A DNA stretch of 10,363 nucleotides, taken from contig JASLCM010000002.1 in NCBI GenBank assembly GCA_030151845.1, positions 1 to 10,363 on the forward strand, written 5' to 3'. Made by a program: the position numbers and the translations under genes. This stretch comes from Bacteroides sp. (GTDB lineage Bacteria; Bacteroidota; Bacteroidia; Bacteroidales; Bacteroidaceae). Positions 7,286 to 10,363 of this stretch are shown in pieces. The notes beneath the pieces are model-generated. The model was not told where the DNA came from. It was given only the letters and a program-made list of their open reading frames with translations, and did not search any database. Within the stretch, counting starts at the first letter, position 1. Each line of letters opens with the position of its first letter.

Positions 7286-7909
7286 CTACTGGTCACTTTC
7301 GTAACTATTTTCTCTCACTAGTTTGGCAAGAGGAAAGGAGAGGCCATCGGTTAAATCGTTCATGGCATTGATGAAGTAAACGGTATGATACTCCGCTAAG
7401 TTCTCCTCCCTAATCTCTCTCGAGTGGATTACTCCCCTCTGCAAAAGTTCCTCTCTTTTAACCCCTTTAAGCAGATAAGTAGATGGAGTGAAAAAGCCCT
7501 CTTCATTCTCAAAAACTAGGTTAGAGAAGGAGGAGTCGGTTATAAATCCATCTTTTACAAGTAAGACTTCATCGGTTTGAGTCTGCTTTAAAAGTTGGTT
7601 AAAAAGCTCTCTGTTGGCCGATTTATACCGGTAATCGATTTGGTTATTCCGAACCAAAGCACAAGTTTTTATAACCCTTTTGCAGTAGGGTAAGAACTCA
7701 ATTTTATTAACCCTATCGGCATACACTATTCTACATTTGTAGAGTCCGTGAAGAGCATAAGAAGGAATATGTAGTTGGGCTAATCCTAAATCGATAGTTG
7801 TGTTAAATAGCGCTTTGGCTGTTTGGTTTGCACGTTTTTGATGAAGCTCTTGGTTGTATAGGACCCCATCTTTCACTTTAATAGTTTCAATGAATAGGTT
7901 CTTTTTCAT
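7286..7909 (-). CDS. pabC: Aminodeoxychorismate lyase-like class IV aminotransferase (short form)
   Basis: Predicted to release pyruvate from 4-amino-4-deoxychorismate to give p-aminobenzoate for folate synthesis, using PLP in the cytoplasm. The fold type IV pattern is visible: likely Schiff-base lysine K96 in YRYKSANR, then DEVLLVKDGFITDSSFSN at 113-130, TPSTYLLKGVKR at 141-152, and INAMNDL at 180-186. Position 125 is aspartate where many relatives have glutamate; the ITD(S/T)SFSN form is, as I recall, common in the short Bacteroidota proteins. At 207 residues it is much shorter than the about 270 of E. coli PabC, missing mostly N-terminal and surface segments. Its ATG overlaps the pabB stop as ATGA (7909-7906), a sign of translational coupling. 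The operon context decides the PabC call; a branched-chain or D-amino-acid aminotransferase role is the alternative. Confidence 0.85.
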   Translation of the reverse strand: MKKNLFIETIKVKDGVLYNQELHQKRANQTAKALFNTTIDLGLAQLHIPSYALHGLYKCRIVYADRVNKIEFLPYCKRVIKTCALVRNNQIDYRYKSANRELFNQLLKQTQTDEVLLVKDGFITDSSFSNLVFENEEGFFTPSTYLLKGVKREELLQRGVIHSREIREENLAEYHTVYFINAMNDLTDGLSFPLAKLVRENSYESDQ

Positions 7910-8886
7910 ACAAATGGTAGGTAAATTTTTTCGAGGATCTCATTGTATTCACTCAAGCAGTTGCTGTAGGCCGTAATCCCACCACCACTGCGAAAGAAGT
8001 AGTTATTGCCCTCTTTCTCTATGTACCGAATAAGAACGGCAGCGTCTAACTCTTCTCCATCAAAATAGCCAAAAACCCCAGAATAGAAACCTCTATCTTT
8101 CTGTTCAGCCAGCTGAATAAGCTGAACAGTAGCCTGTTTAGGTGCACCAGAGATTGATCCTGCAGGAAGCAAATCAAAGAGAATATCTCCCATGTTGGCA
8201 TAGAAGTCGGCTGGTAGCTGTCCACTAATCTCAGAACTCACCTGTAAAATGGAGCGCTCTTGTGTCTCAATCTTATCGATGTAACGATACCGATCTACTT
8301 GAATCTTGTTAGCAACCCTTCCAAGATCGTTCCGAAGCAGGTCTACGATGGTGGCATGCTCTGCTGTCTCTTTTTTGTCGTTTAAAATCTGCTCTTCTGC
8401 ATTTGGGAGTGAAGCATCTATGGTACCCTTCATTGGGTTGGTACTTATTCTCCCATTTTTGTCGATAGCAACAAAACGTTCGGGTGAAAAGCAAACAAAT
8501 CGATGAGGAACAAGTAGTTGATAGGGAGATTCGCTGTAGGAAAAAATCTCCTGTAACGATAGATTGGTCTCTATTGGAGTTTGAAGGGTGAGATTAGCCA
8601 AAAAGGAGTCGCCCCGCTGAAACCCTTGCGAGAGACAGTTAAATGCTTTCTGATAGGAGGGGTAAGGGATAGGAAGAGGGGTGAGCTTCCCTCTTTTGTG
8701 AGGAGAGGGACCGACTGGTTTATTTCCTTTTCCTTTCACCTGAAAGAGAATCTCTCTTTGTTGCAAGGGGTGTTTCACAAAAAAACCTTCTGTCAACTCA
8801 AAATTTACTGCAAAAAGAAAAGGAGTTCGCTTGGCCCCAGCCTCATTCATTTGCCTTTTTAAATGCTCTATATTTGTTGTAAACAT
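7906..8886 (-). CDS. pabB: Aminodeoxychorismate synthase component I (chorismate-binding enzyme)
   Basis: Uses ammonia supplied by the PabA subunit to convert chorismate to 4-amino-4-deoxychorismate. Chorismate-enzyme motifs are FSPERF at 133-138, NPMKGTI at 150-156, VDLLRNDLGRVA at 181-192, PAGSISGAPK at 241-250, FYSGVFGYFDG at 267-277 and SGGGI at 300-304. K153 in the KGT motif corresponds to the lysine that forms a covalent intermediate in E. coli PabB; anthranilate synthase TrpE has alanine there, so this supports PabB over TrpE. At 326 residues it keeps the catalytic half but lacks most of the N-terminal region of the about 450-residue E. coli protein, including where tryptophan binds in that enzyme. 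The ATG lies three bases after the pabA stop. The C-terminal stop overlaps pabC by four bases, so the three genes form one operon. Confidence 0.94.
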   Translation of the reverse strand: MFTTNIEHLKRQMNEAGAKRTPFLFAVNFELTEGFFVKHPLQQREILFQVKGKGNKPVGPSPHKRGKLTPLPIPYPSYQKAFNCLSQGFQRGDSFLANLTLQTPIETNLSLQEIFSYSESPYQLLVPHRFVCFSPERFVAIDKNGRISTNPMKGTIDASLPNAEEQILNDKKETAEHATIVDLLRNDLGRVANKIQVDRYRYIDKIETQERSILQVSSEISGQLPADFYANMGDILFDLLPAGSISGAPKQATVQLIQLAEQKDRGFYSGVFGYFDGEELDAAVLIRYIEKEGNNYFFRSGGGITAYSNCLSEYNEILEKIYLPFV

Positions 8887-8889
8887 AAG

Positions 8890-9462
8890 TTATCGATTTA
8901 TAAAGTTGTTGATAATTACACCTCCAGTAGGAGTCAAGATGGACTCTGGGTGGAATTGTACCCCTTGTAAGTCAAATTTTTCATGAGAAAGGGCCATAAT
9001 GGAGTTTGTCTCTACATCTGTGGCTGTAATCTTCAGCTCTTTGGGTAAAGTGTTGGGGGTAACCACCCAGGAGTGGTACCTTCCCACCTCAAAGCTTGAG
9101 GGAAGATTTTGGAAGAGATAGGTTGTTTCCTGTTGTTTTACCCTGCTGCTTCTTCCATGCCAAACCTCTTTTAGCGGTGTGATAGTCCCACCGAGCGCTA
9201 CTGCTAGTGCTTGGTGTCCCAAACAAACCCCTAAATAAGGAGTATTAGGGATACACAGTTTAATGACTTCAAGAAGTTTGCCAGCCTCACTGGGAGTGCC
9301 AGGACCAGGAGAACTAACCACCTTATCGAAAGAAGAGAGGGTATCCAAGTCGACTTCATCATTTTTTACTACTGAAATTTTAATCTTTTTCCTGCTGCCC
9401 AGAAGGGTGTGATAGAGGTTATAAACAAATGAATCGTAATTATCGATTAGCAGAATTTTCAT
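8890..9462 (-). CDS. pabA: Glutamine amidotransferase subunit of aminodeoxychorismate synthase
   Basis: Class I glutamine amidotransferase that hydrolyses glutamine and channels ammonia to PabB. The 190 residues match the normal PabA/TrpG length. MKILLIDNYDSFVYNL opens the protein, SPGPGTP is at 51-57, the nucleophile C80 is in GVCLGHQA (78-85), and the triad is completed by H171 and E173 in QFHPES. Sequence alone does not separate PabA from the TrpG subunit of anthranilate synthase, and in many bacteria one protein serves both. Position as first gene of a pabA-pabB-pabC operon, with no trp genes nearby, points to PABA synthesis, possibly with a shared role. The start is fixed by the conserved N-terminal strand. 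The leader is very short: an exact -7 element ends 19 bases before the ATG. Confidence 0.93.
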   Translation of the reverse strand: MKILLIDNYDSFVYNLYHTLLGSRKKIKISVVKNDEVDLDTLSSFDKVVSSPGPGTPSEAGKLLEVIKLCIPNTPYLGVCLGHQALAVALGGTITPLKEVWHGRSSRVKQQETTYLFQNLPSSFEVGRYHSWVVTPNTLPKELKITATDVETNSIMALSHEKFDLQGVQFHPESILTPTGGVIINNFINR

Positions 9463-9481
9463 TTCCTTATACTTATTTTTG

Positions 9482-9489
9482 CAAAGGTA
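9482..9489 (-). promoter_or_regulatory. Bacteroidota -7 promoter element for the pabABC operon
   Basis: The minus strand reads TACCTTTG, an exact TAnnTTTG match, 19 bases before the pabA ATG. With initiation about six bases downstream the leader would be only about 13 bases. No clear -33 element is present at the expected distance. AAGGAA sits right against the ATG, too close for normal Shine-Dalgarno spacing. Confidence 0.55.
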
Positions 9490-9518
9490 ATGAATCCTTA
9501 GAAGAGAAGAGAATTATA

Positions 9519-9703
9519 AAAGAGGGTGTTTCAAAACTTATTTTCGCATACACGAACTTATGAGCAGAAACTACCATGCTTAAAAGCAAAGAAAAGAGTC
9601 CTATCTACACTTAAATATAGTGTTTGATAGGACTCTTTTATACTTACTAATTACAATTAGTAACTTTGGGGAGTACTCATTTTCGTATTGATACCCCCTC
9701 TTT
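9519..9703. repeat. 185-bp structure bounded by imperfect 19-bp inverted repeats (MITE-like or IS remnant)
   Basis: AAAGAGGGTGTTTCAAAAC (9519-9537) is mirrored by GTATTGATACCCCCTCTTT (9685-9703), pairing at 16 of 19 positions. The outer eight bases match perfectly. Overlapping the inner ends is a 14-base direct match at 12 positions, starting at 9536 and 9675 (ACTnATTTTCGnAT). The interior has no coding frame but holds a strong terminator (9592-9639) and a second palindrome (9644-9652 with 9655-9663). The ends look like those of small insertion sequences, and the size fits a MITE, but no clear target-site duplication is seen. The structure fills nearly all the space between the SusD stop and the pabA promoter. 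Confidence 0.5.
9592..9639 (-). terminator. Strong intrinsic terminator downstream of the SusD gene
   Basis: AAAAGAGTCCTATC (9592-9605) and GATAGGACTCTTTT (9626-9639) pair perfectly over 14 bp. An inner 5-bp stem (ACACT 9607-9611 with AGTGT 9619-9623) extends it. Read on the minus strand it ends in a T-rich run (TTTTC then TTTG) about 85 bases past the SusD stop, which insulates the pab operon from the SusC/D unit upstream. Confidence 0.88.
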
Positions 9704-9723
9704 AATACTTTGCTTAAGAGGGA

Positions 9724-10363
9724 TTAGTACCCAGTGTTCTGGTGTAATCCAGGCTCTACTTTTAAACTATTCTCATGGAATGGCCATTTGTAGTTGTGGG
9801 GTAAGAAAGAACGATCTTCAATCTTAAGTGTCTCTTTTTTACCATCAACTAATCGGGTGTGCCCCAATGCAGGTTGGTTTAGAACCTTCTCGGCAACTCT
9901 CCAACGAATGATATCGTCGTAGCGCAAGCCTTCGCCAGCGAATTCCACTCTTCTTTCGTTTCTAATTAGCTCAATCCACTCTTTTTGCGTGTATTTGCTA
10001 TATGCAGGAAGGGTAACATCGGCAAGATCCATATCTAAACCAGCTCTTCTTCTCACTTGGTTGATGCAATCTTTCGCAAGATCATCCACTTGGTTTAACA
10101 TGATTTTTGCCTCAGCATAGGTAAGTAAAACTTCGGCATAACGTAGAAGTCCGAACTCCATGCTTCCCTTACCACCCGATTTAAACGCATCTTTATCGGA
10201 TACAAATTTTTTAAACCAGAATCCCGATTTACTCGATCTCTTGTTTTCGTAATACATGGGAGAGTTGCTGTTGTAGATATCAATCTCTTCACCGTAAAAC
10301 TTATCTCCATGTCCGAAGATGCTCTGTGCATATCTAGGGTCTCTGTTTAGGTTAGGATTTAGC
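9724..10363 (-). CDS. SusD/RagB family outer-membrane lipoprotein, C-terminal part (cut by window edge)
   Basis: Substrate-binding lipoprotein that caps a SusC channel on the cell surface. The frame is open from the right edge to the TAA at 9726-9724, giving 212 C-terminal residues; a complete family member has about 500-600. The methionine encoded at 10257 is internal, since conserved sequence continues upstream of it. Typical motifs, in order, are NLNRDPRYAQSIFGHGD near the edge, GLLRYAEVLLTYAEAKIML (helical TPR-like region), and ELIRNERRVEFAGEGLRYDD followed by IIRW; the protein ends in GLHQNTGY. The signal peptide and lipobox lie outside the window, so ligand and partner are not visible. 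Its SusC partner should lie upstream, beyond the right edge. The SusC at the left of this window is about 8 kb away downstream and should pair with a different SusD. Confidence 0.96.
   Translation of the reverse strand, partial: LNPNLNRDPRYAQSIFGHGDKFYGEEIDIYNSNSPMYYENKRSSKSGFWFKKFVSDKDAFKSGGKGSMEFGLLRYAEVLLTYAEAKIMLNQVDDLAKDCINQVRRRAGLDMDLADVTLPAYSKYTQKEWIELIRNERRVEFAGEGLRYDDIIRWRVAEKVLNQPALGHTRLVDGKKETLKIEDRSFLPHNYKWPFHENSLKVEPGLHQNTGY

Noticed and set aside
8581..8862. Plus-strand 93-codon open frame
   Set aside because: Antisense to pabB, no recognisable motif, no promoter or ribosome site that stands out.
7906..9462. Reading pabA/pabB as anthranilate synthase trpG/trpE
   Set aside because: PabB carries lysine in the KGT motif where TrpE has alanine, and a pabC-like gene follows instead of trp genes.
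9661..9668. TAACTTTG on the plus strand, an exact -7 match
   Set aside because: It points into the 3' end of the SusD gene with no plus-strand gene to drive.
10095..10331. Minus-strand 78-codon open frame
   Set aside because: Overlaps the SusD gene in another frame; the SusD frame holds all the conserved motifs.

Overview
This window looks like part of a Bacteroidota chromosome, most plausibly of the Bacteroidales or Marinilabiliales type. The grounds are a SusC and a SusD family gene, a Bacteroides-like serine palmitoyltransferase, AT-rich intergenic DNA, start codons with little Shine-Dalgarno sequence, and several exact matches to the Bacteroidota -7 promoter element TAnnTTTG just upstream of genes. 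This is inference from content; no database search was possible.

Layout: (1) 1-1803, minus strand: N-terminal 601 residues of a SusC/RagA outer-membrane TonB-dependent receptor that runs off the left edge. (2) 1804-2461: AT-rich gap with no credible gene, a perfect 8-bp inverted repeat and a strong hairpin terminator. (3) 2462-3646, minus: serine palmitoyltransferase (first step of sphingolipid synthesis), divergent from (4) 3885-4916, plus: a diacylglycerol/sphingosine-kinase-fold lipid kinase. (5) 4976-6739, plus: aspartyl-tRNA synthetase, followed with no spacer by (6) 6740-7129, a four-helix GtrA family membrane protein. (7) 9462-7286, minus: a tight three-gene operon, pabA-pabB-pabC, for p-aminobenzoate (folate precursor) synthesis. 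(8) 9463-9723: gap carrying a 185-bp structure bounded by imperfect inverted repeats, with a strong terminator inside. (9) 9724-10363, minus: C-terminal part of a SusD/RagB outer-membrane lipoprotein that runs off the right edge.

The middle is a set of housekeeping genes (lipid, tRNA charging, folate) lying between two different SusC/SusD nutrient-uptake loci. The left SusC would be followed by its own SusD beyond the left edge, and the right SusD would be preceded by its own SusC beyond the right edge, so the two visible genes are probably not partners. No tRNA, rRNA, CRISPR array or complete insertion sequence was seen.

I see no clear undescribed multi-gene system. The most interesting points are the divergent spt/lipid-kinase pair, which suggests a role for the kinase in sphingolipid metabolism, and the small inverted-repeat element between susD and pabA that appears to supply the terminator.
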